This document shows positions 33,942-44,456 of a stretch of 64,000 nucleotides of DNA, piece after piece. Below the pieces are notes generated by a model. That model had not been told where the DNA came from, did no database searches, and worked only from the letters and a program-made list of their open reading frames with translations. The DNA lies in the NCBI GenBank assembly GCA_963281255.1, contig OY725495.1, positions 1,178,001 through 1,242,000 of the forward strand, given 5' to 3'. The first letter of the stretch is position 1; every line of letters begins with the position of its first letter. The position numbers and the translations under genes were made by a program. The stretch comes from Aphrocallistes beatrix (lineage: Eukaryota; Porifera; Hexactinellida; Sceptrulophora; Aphrocallistidae).

Positions 33942-34370
33942 TAGTATACCATAATCGTACCAGATATCTTTTGAATCGGAACTCCTCCGTTCGGACTTCT
34001 GATTAGTAAGGGTTTACTGTATTGACATATTGAGTGCATTTAGTATAAAAGTACTAGTACAACGGCCTGGCCGGCTGGCCCCCCCGTTTTTTTGGTCAAC
34101 CTGACGCCACTGCCCCCATTTATGGTCCAAAAACAGATTCTTCCCTTATCTCTGGAAATATATACTCGAATTCTTAGTTCTCAATTCCTACTACGGGCAT
34201 TCAATAAGTTCTGATCAATACACTGTAAAACATTTAAAATACACAATAAACAAGTTGTTAATGTTTTATTTTTCACAATACTCCTCACGATTATCGATGC
34301 AGCGTTGTAAACGTTCTAACCATTGTACAAATACTATTTTATAGTCCTCTGGAGGTACAAGGTTTAGATA

Positions 34371-35330
34371 CTAGAAAGTCGCCGAACCCAGTGCTGCATT
34401 TGTATCGAAATGACGACTAGAAAGGTACTCTTTTAGCTTCGGGAATAAATAAAAGTCACAAAGAGCTAGGTCTGGACTGTAGGGTGGATGCTCAAGCTCA
34501 ACCATCCCCATGGTTGCAATTTTGGCTTTGACCTGCTTGGTTTTGTGAGGGCGGGCATTATCGTGCAATAATTTCAACTCCTTCGCTCCAGTACTAGGTC
34601 TTCGTTTATATAGTCGTTGTTCAACTTCATGAAGACACTGGTTAGTATAGAAATTCCCTGTAATGGTTTGTCCTTTTGGAACTATTATCTGAGCAACTGG
34701 GCCATATCCATCAAAGAATAATACAGTACATCACCTTGGATGACCTGAAATCGAGTCTAGGGATCATTGGTGGATCTGAGTGACTCTCCTTCCATACCTT
34801 GTTCGCTTCTTTAGATAGAGGTGTGCTATACTGTACCCACGTTTCATCACCAGTCACTACTTTAAATAAACGGCGAGGGTCAGCTCCTTTATACATTTTT
34901 AAGAGGTTTCGGCAACATCTAACCCTGTTTGCCATTTGGGCCTTTGTTAAGCAATGAGGGACCCATCGGGTACAAACCTTTGATAGATTTAGTTTTGACT
35001 TTAGAATGTGATCAACACTTCCCGTTGAGATCCCAATAATATGAACTAACTCTTTAACAGTGATAGTGGATCTGAATCAACGAGTTCCTTAATAGCACTG
35101 GGATACTTGGGGACAACCGCCGTAACAAGTGCTCCAGCCCGAGGGTCATCTTCCACAGACTCTCTACATACCCTAAAGCACTAGGCCTCCAGGATAAGTA
35201 GAGCACCTTTTATACCATACACTTGCACCAAGTCAGTATGTATATAGTGCGCAGATTTCCCGAGCAGAGTACGAATCTTAACGTATCATCTCTGCTCAAT
35301 ATTAGAATTCTTCTTTGATGACGCCATAAT
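34371..35330 (-). pseudogene. Degenerate mariner transposase
   Basis: Recognisable pieces read from right to left: an N-terminal region with many breaks (35330-34940); MANRVRCCRNLL...VVTGDETWVQYS (34935-34711) with the first D; then LLHDNARPH and PDLALCDFYLFPK (34577-34371) with the second and third D, 34 residues apart. Several frameshifts separate the pieces. Similar to, but clearly distinct from, the copy at 32.7-33.8 kb. Confidence 0.75.
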
Positions 35331-35474
35331 TGATTAGTATGCAAAATAGGTTTTACAAAATTATGTGTAAATCAATAAGTATATGGAATATCAAGTGAAA
35401 TAAAAACTGGCTTTTAGGTAATCGATAAAATAAACATATTATATGAGCGAATTATAGTACTAGTGCAATCTAGT

Positions 35475-35965
35475 TAGGATTTTCAATCCCGGGATCCCGA
35501 ATTTCGGGATCCCGGGATTCAATAAAATCCTAGGGATTCTGATCAATTTATTATTGATAAATACTCTCCGCATTTCATTGATGCGAATCCTTTGTAAATC
35601 ATAGTATGTGAACCTGATACCTTAACAAGAGTTGTGATATAGAAATTGCATGTGTTAAATATTAAGTAAGAATTGTATTCTATTATTATATTACTATATA
35701 TAATAATATACTTGTTGTCAAAATCGAAAAACTACAAAAACTTCATTGAAAACTTATCATACAAATATTATATCATTCATTACATTATAATCTTCATCAT
35801 TATTGTAGAAATAATTTATTCTATTTAATAAAGGTTTTACAAATTAATTTCATCTATACTAGATTAAACATATTATATAGTGCGAAATATTCAATCCCGG
35901 GATTGAGCATCAGGTCAATCCCGAATCCCGGGATTGGAAATTATGAACCGGGATTGCAAACGCTA
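35475..35965. mobile_element. hAT-type MITE with CAATCCCGGGAT-rich ends, perfect 8 bp TSD
   Basis: The ends TAGGATTTTCAATCCCGG and the inverse CCGGGATTGCAAACGCTA are flanked by AATCTAGT at 35467-35474 and 35966-35973. Multiple CCCGGGATT motifs form palindromes near each end. Non-coding. Confidence 0.85.
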
Positions 35966-36178
35966 AATCTAGTCATGTCATCTAATAATGATCAGAACTT
36001 ATTGGACGCCCATAGTAATATACTTTTTATGACAGTATATATATGATTCTTTGATAATAATTGTACTACGTCCTGTGGAATGCTAAGTTTTAAATTTTTA
36101 TCACGTGATGACGAAGCATTTTTCGAAAATCCTAATTTGAAAACTAAAAGTCGTAGACTCTCGCTCTAACTTCCTAAT

Positions 36179-36551
36179 CATAGACGTCGGACCACCCGGC
36201 ACTACCTGGCCCATGCCCGGCTCTACCCGGTTCTACCCGGCATCGTCGGTTATGGGCCTATCTGGCTGGGTACAAACTTACCCGATAAATTCCCAAAGTC
36301 CTAGAACCGTGTATCATGAAGTTTAACTGCGAACAAGCGAGCAGGTAGCTCAGTAGCGAGTTTCCCGTCTTGGGAAACCACTATCGCAATACAGTCGAGT
36401 AGATTATGATAATAGTCGATTTCTATAGAGTTTTAGTTATGTTAGTGAATTATGAGTGTGATATTTATTTATGCCGTGAATGTAGCGGCCCCGGAATCGA
36501 TTGGGCCGATCCCGGAGCCTTCGGACAGGTGGGCCCATTCCGACGCTTATG
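36179..36551. mobile_element. P-type MITE with perfect 8 bp TSD
   Basis: The ends CATAGACGTCGGACCACC and the inverse GTCCGACG-like CCGACGCTTATG are flanked by TTCCTAAT at 36171-36178 and 36552-36559. It is GC-richer than its surroundings (ACCCGG repeats). The CATA...TATG ends and the 8 bp duplication fit the P superfamily. The short ORF running through its right edge is not a gene. Confidence 0.6.
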
Positions 36552-37320
36552 TTCCTAATATACATTTTAGAAGCTCTTTATTCATTCTAAACCGATGGAT
36601 TATACTTTGCAGTGCTAGGAGTATGAATTATATTTCCCAATTGGTTCAAAATATTCGGGGGTTAGAGGGGCATAAAGAAAATTTATTTTCAAAAAAATTT
36701 GTTGGAATATATCTAATTCATCAGTATAAATGCGATTAAATGCCCATGAATGCTTTTATTTATCCTTAATAGCTCATTTTACATCGTTCTTAACATTAAA
36801 ACATTAAATTCCTATATCTCGGGACTTGAAAATTTCGAAATTTCAAAATTTCAAAAAAGTCTTAAAAAAATAAAATATCAAATTGAGTTTGAGAATCAGA
36901 TAGAAGGCTGAATTTTACAATAGTTATTCAATATCATTGTGCGATAAACGTAGGACCACTCGATTTTTGATATCTTATAAATTTGTGATTTTATTGCTGA
37001 TTTCAAAAATAAATATTTTTTCCAAACCCTTATAAAATTAACAATTTTGGGTATTTTAACTTTCTTTTGGTCCTATGCGGTAGCAAATATGATAGACTAT
37101 ATATGAATAAATTTTCGAAGCATTTGATCCAAAACTATGTTCCTAAAAACCGACTTTGAGACGCTGTAACTCAAAAATTAGAAATGGAACCAAAAACGGT
37201 TTGGCATGCCTCAATATTATCTAATTGTACCACGTGCCCACGCTTAACATCTTATATATATCTCTTCTTAATATATGCTGTAAGCCAAACCTAACGATTT
37301 TTCACGGGCGGTATCGTTAA

Positions 37321-37623
37321 ACACTACTTCTCCCAGGAATGTTGAATTGAAAGTGAAAGTGAATTGAAAGTGAATTGAAATTGAAAATGAAAGTGGGGTT
37401 TTTCTATTTATACCTTGGACTCCAAGTAAACGTAGGGTTTAATCAATTTTCACCATCAATTCAAAAATTTGAATATGCCAACTCGTATGACCTAATTTCA
37501 TCCTTAAAACATTAATATTTCAGAATTTATACTATAATAATCAGCATTAATATATATAATAAAAAGGGAATTTTATAGTACATTGCCTCCCCTCCGCTAT
37601 TCTGCGTCTATGAAATCGAATTA
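37321..37623. repeat. Short GAAAGTGAATT tandem repeat, otherwise no gene
   Basis: At 37346-37394 the motif GAAAGTGAATT is repeated several times with variation. The remainder up to the fold-back at 37624 is non-coding. Confidence 0.55.
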
Positions 37624-38489
37624 CAGGGTGGCCCATAAGTTATGTCGTAAGCTTTATTAGGTATAAAATTTCTTATACTCAAACAATATTAGTTATTATT
37701 GTCTTTAGAGATTGTAATTCGAATATTCTCAATGACTTCAAAATATTTTTCGAGTCTAAGACCAGGAACTGTGTTTTGTCGAGAAAAAATGTGTCCTGAC
37801 TCGCAGTGAAAAACGAGAATCAGGGCCCATTGCTTTTCAAATTATCTTTCTAGAGCAGGGGTTTTCAACCAGTGGGTCGCGACAGATTTTTAGTGGGTCG
37901 CGGAAGGTGGGTACTAAATTATTTGAGTAACGAATATTCTCTTATTAAACATTTACACAAACTAACTACTCTCGGTCTTGGAGTTAGTATTGAATTTCAA
38001 TCAAATTTGGTTGTTGTTAGTGTCTAATTGTGAATTAGTAAACAATATTGTAATTATATACCAAGGTATTGATAAACGAAAGAATAGAGAAGACATATTG
38101 AAGTGTGATATTATAACTGATTAATTATTAGAACCTATGATAGTCAAAACCTAGTACACGTATACACAACTTTGTAATATATATATTCACATATTACTAT
38201 GTGTTCATTAGTTTCTAAAAATATCTACATTTTCAATAATTCTTGTATTTTCAGTTAAATGGCAACAAAACGTGCTCCTAAGCGAGCCTATTCAGATGAT
38301 TATCTGAAATTTGGATTTACCAGTATCTTAACGGAAGGAATTGAAAAGCCACAATGTGTGATATGTCTTAAAGTTTTATCTGCAGAGTCCATGAAGCCGT
38401 TTCAGCTTAGGAGACATTTCGAGAAGGAACATCCAACATACAAGGATCGAGATGTTTCTTTCTTCCAAAGAAAATCATTAATAGGCCTA

Positions 38490-39585
38490 TCTAGCTGGAA
38501 CAAATCAATAATGAATGTCCAAGATTATTTTGAATCGCGATTCGTTCTAAGGCAATTGGACTTCTAGAGGGCGGTTCAACGCAGAAAATTGTTTCACAGA
38601 GGTTATCTGTTAGTGAAAGATCACTAAGGCGTTGGTGGCATGCACACAAAGCCGGAAGTCGCCTCGAAAGTAGACCCAAACAAGGTCGTCCAAAAACGAT
38701 TAGCCGAGTTGCTAAAATTGTAATTTCGAAATCTGTGGGGAAAAGGAGACAATCAACGCGAAGAATTGCTACTAGACTATCCAATAGCGGAATAACCATC
38801 TCAAAATCAACAGTACACCGTTATCTAAAGGGTACTCTTGGCCTAAAATCTTACAAAAGACCCAAAAAGCCCCGATTAACGGAAAAAATGAAAGAAAATC
38901 GACTAAAATTCGCCCGTAAAACAGAAAAGTGGACAATCGAACAATGGAAAAAGGTCCTGTGGAGCGACGAATCCTCCTTTGAACTATTTTCTCTTCCAAA
39001 TCGTCAGAACGACAGAGTTTGGTCAAAATCTTCAAGAAACATTGAGCCATGTCTCCGTATTAAATTTCCACCGAAAATTCAAGTGTGGGGGATGATTTCG
39101 TTTCAAGCAGTGTCGGAATTGCATTTAATACCGAAAGGGCAGATGGTTAATGGAGCTTATTATAGGGACTCGATATTAGCCAAAACTTGTTTGGATGCGA
39201 TTAAACGTAAACGGAAGAGAGGCTCAATTTTGGAACGGTCAATGCTACCAAACATGTCCGAGTTATTTTTCATGCAGGATGGTGCAGAAGTTCCCAAACT
39301 TCTGGCGTAAAGCGGAATGGCCAGGTAACTCGCCTGACCTTAATCCAATTGAAAACGTGTGGGCATATATGAAAGAGAAGAGGGCATGGAAAAAAATCTT
39401 ATAGAAGCATGGAGATCAATCCCTCCAGATTTTTTAGCAAATTTAATTTGTAGCATGCCGAATCGTGTTAAACTAGTTATAGAAAAGGATGGAGATTACA
39501 TTGGAAAATAAAATTGACTTATATTATTTGCTTAAAAAAAATTATAGCAACTTATACTACCGGCCAATACTTATGGGACACCCTG
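38490..39585 (+). mobile_element. Tc1 element inside the hAT, left end lost
   Basis: The right end ACTTATGGGACACCCTG is followed by TA (39586-39587), after which the hAT frame resumes. The matching left terminus (CAGGGTGTCC) is not present, so the left end is truncated somewhere near 38490-38540. Confidence 0.7.
38540..39511 (+). pseudogene. Tc1 transposase (DD34E), frameshifted
   Basis: The helix-turn-helix region (EGGSTQKIVSQRLSVSERS, RPKQGRPKTIS) begins in one frame near 38560. The frame 38735-39310 carries DNA-binding and catalytic parts: first D in VLWSDESSF and second D in FFMQDGA. After a frameshift near 39285 come PDLNPIENVWAYMKEK with the final E (39195-39404 frame) and the tail LICSMPNRVKLVIEKDG (up to 39511). 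Frameshifts near 38565, 39285 and 39400 disable it. Confidence 0.8.
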
Positions 39586-41049
39586 TATTCTTGATCTTAA
39601 AGATGAAATAACAGAATTTTTGAAACTCCAAAAGAAGACACAATGGCTTGATTTGTTCGGGGATCGAGAGTGGATTTCTAAACTTTGCTATCTCTGTGAT
39701 ATTTTTGAAAGACTCAACACGAACCTCTCATTACAAGGCAAAGAAAGCAACATCATGGATTTCGTGATAAGCTTTCTGCCTTTCAAGAAATGCTTGATCT
39801 CTGGGGAAAGAAAATAAAAGCAGGTAGACTGGCAATGTTTTCTCACCTTTGCAGCTATATTGAAGATTGCGAAGCTACCATCAGCGAGCCTTTGAAAATT
39901 GACATTGGATCGCATTTGCATTCACTTTGAGAAGAATTTGAAAGATATTTCCCAGAAATAACCAAATTTCAGTTTGAACTGCAATCCTTTTCTTGTCAAA
40001 ATGGATGACTGTATTCCTGAAAATGATGATGCTGCTCAGGAGGATTTTATCAAGCTTGCAAATGACTCGGGAGCAAAGAATTTGTTTTCAATGGTGAATT
40101 TGACGGTTTTTGGAGTTCCATACTCATAAGCTACCCAAAAGTGTCACAGATTGCCCTTAAGTTTCTAATGCCATTCCAATCAATCTATCTTTGTGAAACG
40201 GCGTTTTCTAGCATGCTTGTGATCAAAACAAAGGCTAGAAATAGACTTGAGGTTGAGCCAGATTTACGCTGCTGTTTATCATTAACACAGCCAAGAATTG
40301 AAAGACTACTAGATCAGAAGCAACATCAAAAATCACATTAAAACTAATAAAATAAAATAAAGCAAGAATTAGTGATATATTCTATACATTAGGCTCAATT
40401 AATTATTAAAAGGTGCTTAGAAAAAAATTTTGAGCTTCATTACGACTGCAAAATTTAGAAAGTGGGTCGTGGTCTAGAAAAGGTTGAAAACCCCTGTTCT
40501 AGAGTCTCTAAATTATAGGACAAATTAGCTCTCACATTTTCCTCGAACACTCTAAATTTGTAGAAGTATAGGACGTTTAGATCAGTTTATATTGAGAACC
40601 ATTTGGATCAGATTTTTAGTGATGTGAAAAAATGTGAAAAAAGTGCCATTTTTGGTGATTTTGCAAAATGTACCTAACTTGAACTCGTTAAATAATAACT
40701 TTATCTCGTTTCTGATAAAGCATTCAATGGATTTGTGAAATATTTCCATGATGAATGAAAGGTATCTGGTGCTAAATCGTCATGGAACATCGATTATAGA
40801 GACATTTTTTACAGAAGCAGTGACCCTGATTCTCGAATTTCGCTGCGAGCCAGGACACATATTTTTTCCACAAAACTCACCATACAAAACACAGTTCCAG
40901 TTCTTAGACTCGAAAAATCTTATAAAATCATTGAGAATATTTGAATTACAATCTCTAAAGACCATAATAACTAAGACTGTTTGAGTATAAAATTTTTTAT
41001 ACCTAATGAAGCTTGGGACAGAACTTATGGGCCACCCTGTAATTCTGAT

Positions 41050-41140
41050 GTAGGCATTAGTTCGAATGTGAGATATGTACATTTACTGCATTAGTTCGAA
41101 TGTGAGATATGTATATTTATTGCATTAGTTCGAATTAATT
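41050..41140. repeat. Tandem repeat, about 43 bp unit
   Basis: The unit containing GCATTAGTTCGAATGTGAGA recurs at 41053 and 41091, with a partial third at 41120. It lies immediately outside the Tc1 fold-back. From 41140 to 41680 I see no convincing gene. Confidence 0.65.
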
Positions 41141-41683
41141 TGATGTATTACAGTATCCCTAAAATCGATATTGACATTTAGAACAGCTATTGTTAAGAAA
41201 TTATGGATATCAGCATTTTCTGTTGAAAATGTTTAAAAATAGATGGAAAAGCATTTTCAGATTAGAATATGAGCCAAATGAGCGTGAAAAGGCATTTCTC
41301 AACGATGGGGGCGGTGATTTCCATTTTAGAATAGCTTTTGATAATAATTTCGTTTATTTAATATACGTAAGATCTCATTCGGAGTAATATCAGTTGACAT
41401 AACTAACGCCGACATCGGAAATTCGAACAAATGCATAACTAACTTTCTAATGCAGGTTCCCCCTTTGAATACAATATTGAAGTATTTGTACTGTATTCAA
41501 ATACAATTGAATTTTTTACCCTAAACCTTCATTATGGTCTTTAAATGGACGGAAGGATGGATAGGTTGGTACCAAGAATTGTGCATTCGAACTATTATTT
41601 ATAGAACCCATTAAAGGGCACAATAGTTTATTTTATACAGTTTTTAAAAACTGTTCATAGCAGCATTAAATTCTTCTCACATA

Positions 41684-41856
41684 CAGTAGAATTCGCTAAT
41701 TAGCAACTGGTGTTTTGCTCACAAAAAGGCCGCTAATAAGCGAAGTTGCTAAAATGGGAACAGAATTAATACAGATTCTATAATTGGGACTTAAAAATTG
41801 TTTGCAAATAGAGCTATTTTGCCAATATGGGAGTCACTATTATGCGAACTCTACTG
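41684..41856. mobile_element. pogo-type MITE, 173 bp
   Basis: CAGTAGAATTCGC and the inverse GCGAACTCTACTG with TA on both outer sides (41682-41683, 41857-41858). It lies 130 bp beyond the stop codon of the TTC5-like gene. Confidence 0.7.
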
Positions 41857-41985
41857 TATTTGTTATCAAAATCTAAAATAATTTGATTGTTGATTTTACA
41901 TGGAATCTAAGAGGACTTAGTGCTCAAACCTAACCCATATAATGAATTGAATCGTTTATACGTACTTATAAAACATGGAGAAATA

Positions 41986-43356
41986 TTAATCAAAATTTGT
42001 AAATGCCTGATGTTCAATAATGGAATCAGCTAAATATTCTTTTGTCAATACTCTACCATTTAGTCGTATATCTTCAAAACTGAAACATGATATCCAATGA
42101 CAATCAATTGATATTCCACACTCGCTCTTAATAACTTTGTGCTTAAGAATAGGTGATATAACAGAAATCACGTCGCCCTGTGAAAAGACACCCACTTGTT
42201 TCACACCATATAAGGAACAAACAATAGTATTCCCACTCGCATCAATGCATATAACAATACATGGTATCATCTCTTTTTGATGGATAATTTGATGAACACA
42301 TAGATTAATATAATTACCAGCGTTCTTATCTTCACCAGGAATAAGTTCAGAAAATTGGACTTGTAAAAATAGAATATCATCATACTTAATTTGACATTTT
42401 TTAGAATTTTCAGATAATGTTTTGCTAGGTAACCTTTGAGCATTCAGTTGAGCTGATTTAATATCCCGAAATGTTTGTAAAATTGATGAGAGTTTAAATT
42501 GAAGATAAGAAGATTGCGGTTCAATTCGTATAGCTTTGCTATAGCTATGAAGAGCATCAGTAAATTCTTCAAGACAGATTTGAACCGTCCCCAGATTAGA
42601 ATAAAGATCTGGGGAACAGATGGCCTTTGGGTCATTTTCAGCTAAATGGTAACATGTTAAGCATTTTTTCAACGAGGAATTGTTGGATGATGCATGAGAA
42701 TTGAAGTGCTCTGATAGTCGTGCATTACCTAAAATCATCCAAGACAATCCATCATCTTTATCACAATTTACTGCTCTCTGAGCAAATTGGACACTCGACA
42801 GTAAATTTGAATTGTATTCTTTCGTCCCCTGAGTAGATAATTGTCTATATATGATTGAAAGATTCCGCAATCCTTCTTTATTTTCTTCATCATGCTCAAC
42901 AGCACCTAAAAAACAATTAAGAGCTTGTTCACTTTGTCCGTTTTCCCAAAAGCAATCACCTAAATCATTCCATGCTTGACAAAGTTGAGGAGCTGCTTTA
43001 ATTACTCGTTCCAATATAAGTATAGCTTTTTTGATATCCTTATTTTCGGAAATCAAAATAACACGAGAATAGTTATATAGCAGAAGTGAATGGAGATCCT
43101 GTAATGCAGACATAGTAGATGCAACTCTTTTGAGCAAATTTTCCCAATTTGGAGCATAATCCTCTTTATCAGGTTTGAGTTTATTCAAATTTGTAATTAA
43201 ATCATTGCTCTTGGCAACTAAAAAATCAACATCTTGTCGTGGTGTAGAGATGATCAAAGATAATAGTTCTTCACAAATCGTTAATTTTTCGAAATTTGGA
43301 GAACTAGCCGAAACTGAAAGAGGATTTGAAATAGATTTATTTTGAAATTCAGCCAT
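41986..43356 (-). CDS. TTC5: TTC5/Strap-like TPR protein, intronless
   Basis: A 456-residue uninterrupted frame. TPR units are visible from about residue 100: AILILERVIKAAPQLCQAWN, DLGDCFWENGQSEQALNCF, LRNLSIIYRQL, SWMILGNARLSEHF and YSNLGTVQICLEEFTDALHS. The C-terminal 120 residues form a beta-rich segment (VCIDASGNTIVCSLYG, FSQGDVISVISP) matching the OB-fold of animal TTC5. Known TTC5 is about 440 residues, acts as a p300/p53 stress cofactor and also recognises nascent tubulin at the ribosome for mRNA autoregulation. The start at 43356 has G at +4 (ATGGCT). The coding sequence needs no intron. It is the only intact ordinary host gene in the window; cellular role is inferred from the family. 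Confidence 0.88.
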   Translation of the reverse strand: MAEFQNKSISNPLSVSASSPNFEKLTICEELLSLIISTPRQDVDFLVAKSNDLITNLNKLKPDKEDYAPNWENLLKRVASTMSALQDLHSLLLYNYSRVILISENKDIKKAILILERVIKAAPQLCQAWNDLGDCFWENGQSEQALNCFLGAVEHDEENKEGLRNLSIIYRQLSTQGTKEYNSNLLSSVQFAQRAVNCDKDDGLSWMILGNARLSEHFNSHASSNNSSLKKCLTCYHLAENDPKAICSPDLYSNLGTVQICLEEFTDALHSYSKAIRIEPQSSYLQFKLSSILQTFRDIKSAQLNAQRLPSKTLSENSKKCQIKYDDILFLQVQFSELIPGEDKNAGNYINLCVHQIIHQKEMIPCIVICIDASGNTIVCSLYGVKQVGVFSQGDVISVISPILKHKVIKSECGISIDCHWISCFSFEDIRLNGRVLTKEYLADSIIEHQAFTNFD

Positions 43357-43636
43357 GAATTCGGAAAAGCTACAATATATATTTATAAAGTCAAAACAAA
43401 CCTATAAATAAATGCATCTCGAAAGGCTCTTAGATATCATATGGCTTGTTAATTAATCATATTTATATGAATAAAAAACTGGCGAGATATTTTAGTGGGA
43501 ATTAATTAATTACACAAAGTTGACATGTAATGCTATATATAGCAAACAATAAATAATCGAGTTGACATTTTAATTAAAACTGAGTAGTTTGAATTTGTGG
43601 CTAAAGATTTCGATATAGAGTTTTAATAGTAAGGAT
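43357..43636. other. Upstream region of the TTC5-like gene
   Basis: 280 bp of AT-rich sequence between the TTC5 start codon and the first Helitron-like remnant. Any promoter must lie here or inside the Helitron. No TATA box or initiator can be fixed by eye. Confidence 0.4.
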
Positions 43637-43877
43637 ATATCTCTGTAACGAAAAGATTGAAGAAACTGCCATGCAGAGGAAGCTGATTTTTGGCATGTGA
43701 GAATCTTTTGACTATGGCTCCACTCACTTCTGACATCAGACTAAAATGTCGACCCATCATGAAATTATGACGTCATTGTCATCTTTTAAATTATTAGAAA
43801 TTTCAGTTTTTAGAATATAACCAATTGTAGGTGATAGAAGGATGAAGTGTTATTAAAAGAAAGAGTCTATCAATATA

Positions 43878-44280
43878 CAGTGGAACCTGTATACAACGGC
43901 CACGCAAGGGACTGGACAAAATTGGCCGTTATACACAGGTGACCGTTATATACAGGTGATTGTCTTAATCCTCAAAAGGAATCAACGTAGTGCAATAAAT
44001 ATCAAGTATTTAGAAATCCATTACTTGAAGTAATTACATTAAACTTGTTTATCGCTCGTAACATTTCAGTAATAAACACATAAAAAGTGAAAAGGTGATG
44101 GCCGTTATACACAGTTTTAGGGTCAGTAAGGGACTATAAATGGGTGGCCGCTGGCCGCGTTGAGCAGGTGACCGCTATACACAGGTTCAATATTATGGAA
44201 TTTCGGACGGGACTGTTCATTGGTGACCGCTATAGACAGGTGACCGTTATATAGAGTGGCCGTTCTAGCAGGTTCGACTG
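43878..44280. mobile_element. pogo-type MITE, 403 bp
   Basis: The ends CAGTGGAACCTGTATACAAC and AGCAGGTTCGACTG have TA outside both (43876-43877, 44281-44282). GGCCGTTATA motifs recur throughout. Relatives are at 17430-17860 and 56097-56780. Confidence 0.75.
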
Positions 44281-44456
44281 TATCTCAAATATGAGACAAC
44301 TCATTTAAAAATGATAATTCAACACTATGTTATGACGTCATTATTACGCAGCAAAAATTCCAAATTGGACAAATTTTGTAATTTTTCTAGTGATATCGAT
44401 TATAATACTAACAGTAAGACAGACGTATTTAGAAATGTTATCTACCTTGTAATTAA

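Larger units (their letters stand above)
30581..34112 (-). mobile_element. hAT element with perfect 8 bp TSD
   Basis: The ends CAGTGGCGTCAGGTTCAGGG and AACCTGACGCCACTG are flanked by CCCCCATT at 30573-30580 and 34113-34120. The minus strand encodes a P52rIPK/ZMYM-like hAT transposase (30885-32600). A mariner (32614-33941) replaced or separated the 5' coding region. G/C runs near the ends (30600-30665, 34075-34090) can pair. Confidence 0.85.
34194..36012 (-). mobile_element. Second mariner, more decayed, holding a hAT MITE
   Basis: The ends CGGGCATTCAATAAGTTCTG and CAGAACTTATTGGACGCCCA have TA outside. The extra 0.5 kb over normal mariner length is the hAT MITE at 35475-35965. Confidence 0.8.
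29739..37316 (+). mobile_element. Family A element with four nested insertions
   Basis: It begins GGATACCACCCTCG and ends CACGGGCGGTATCG followed by TTAA at 37317-37320; the left TTAA has decayed. The interior matches 2961-4863 in order. It is interrupted by a hAT (30581-34112) containing a mariner, a second mariner (34194-36012) containing a hAT MITE, and a P-type MITE (36179-36551). Removing these leaves roughly the normal length. Confidence 0.75.
38259..40341 (+). pseudogene. BED-finger hAT transposase (ZBED/FAM200-like), interrupted by Tc1
   Basis: The N-terminal part (38259 to about 38490) starts MATKRAPKRAYSDDYLKFGF and carries a BED-type finger: C-x2-C in QCVICLKVL and H-x5-H in RRHFEKEHP. 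After the Tc1 insertion the frame resumes at about 39600 with DEITEFLKLQKKTQWLDL and DIFERLNTNLSLQGK, breaks near 39755 and later, and ends with LCETAFSSMLVIKTKARN, the dimerisation region holding the last catalytic E (40141-40341). FAM200/ZBED8 proteins share this plan. The middle of the catalytic domain is missing or displaced, so it is inactive. Confidence 0.8.
37856..40496 (+). mobile_element. hAT element with perfect 8 bp TSD, holding a Tc1
   Basis: The ends CAGGGGTTTTCAACC and GGTTGAAAACCCCTG are flanked by TTCTAGAG at 37848-37855 and 40497-40504. It encodes a BED-finger hAT transposase split by a Tc1 element (about 38490-39585). Confidence 0.9.
37624..41040. mobile_element. Tc1-type fold-back element split by a hAT
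   Basis: The arms start CAGGGTGGCCCATAAGTT and end AACTTATGGGCCACCCTG, with TA outside both (37622-37623, 41041-41042). Arms match over about 230 bp on the left and more on the right. An intact 0.77 kb relative lies at 53306-54078. The hAT element 37856-40496 is inserted in the left arm. Confidence 0.8.

Noticed and set aside
36340..36420. tRNA-like string GGTAGCTCAGTAGCGAG
   Set aside because: No acceptor stem or T-loop (GGTTCGAAT-type) at the right spacing, and it lies inside the P-type MITE.
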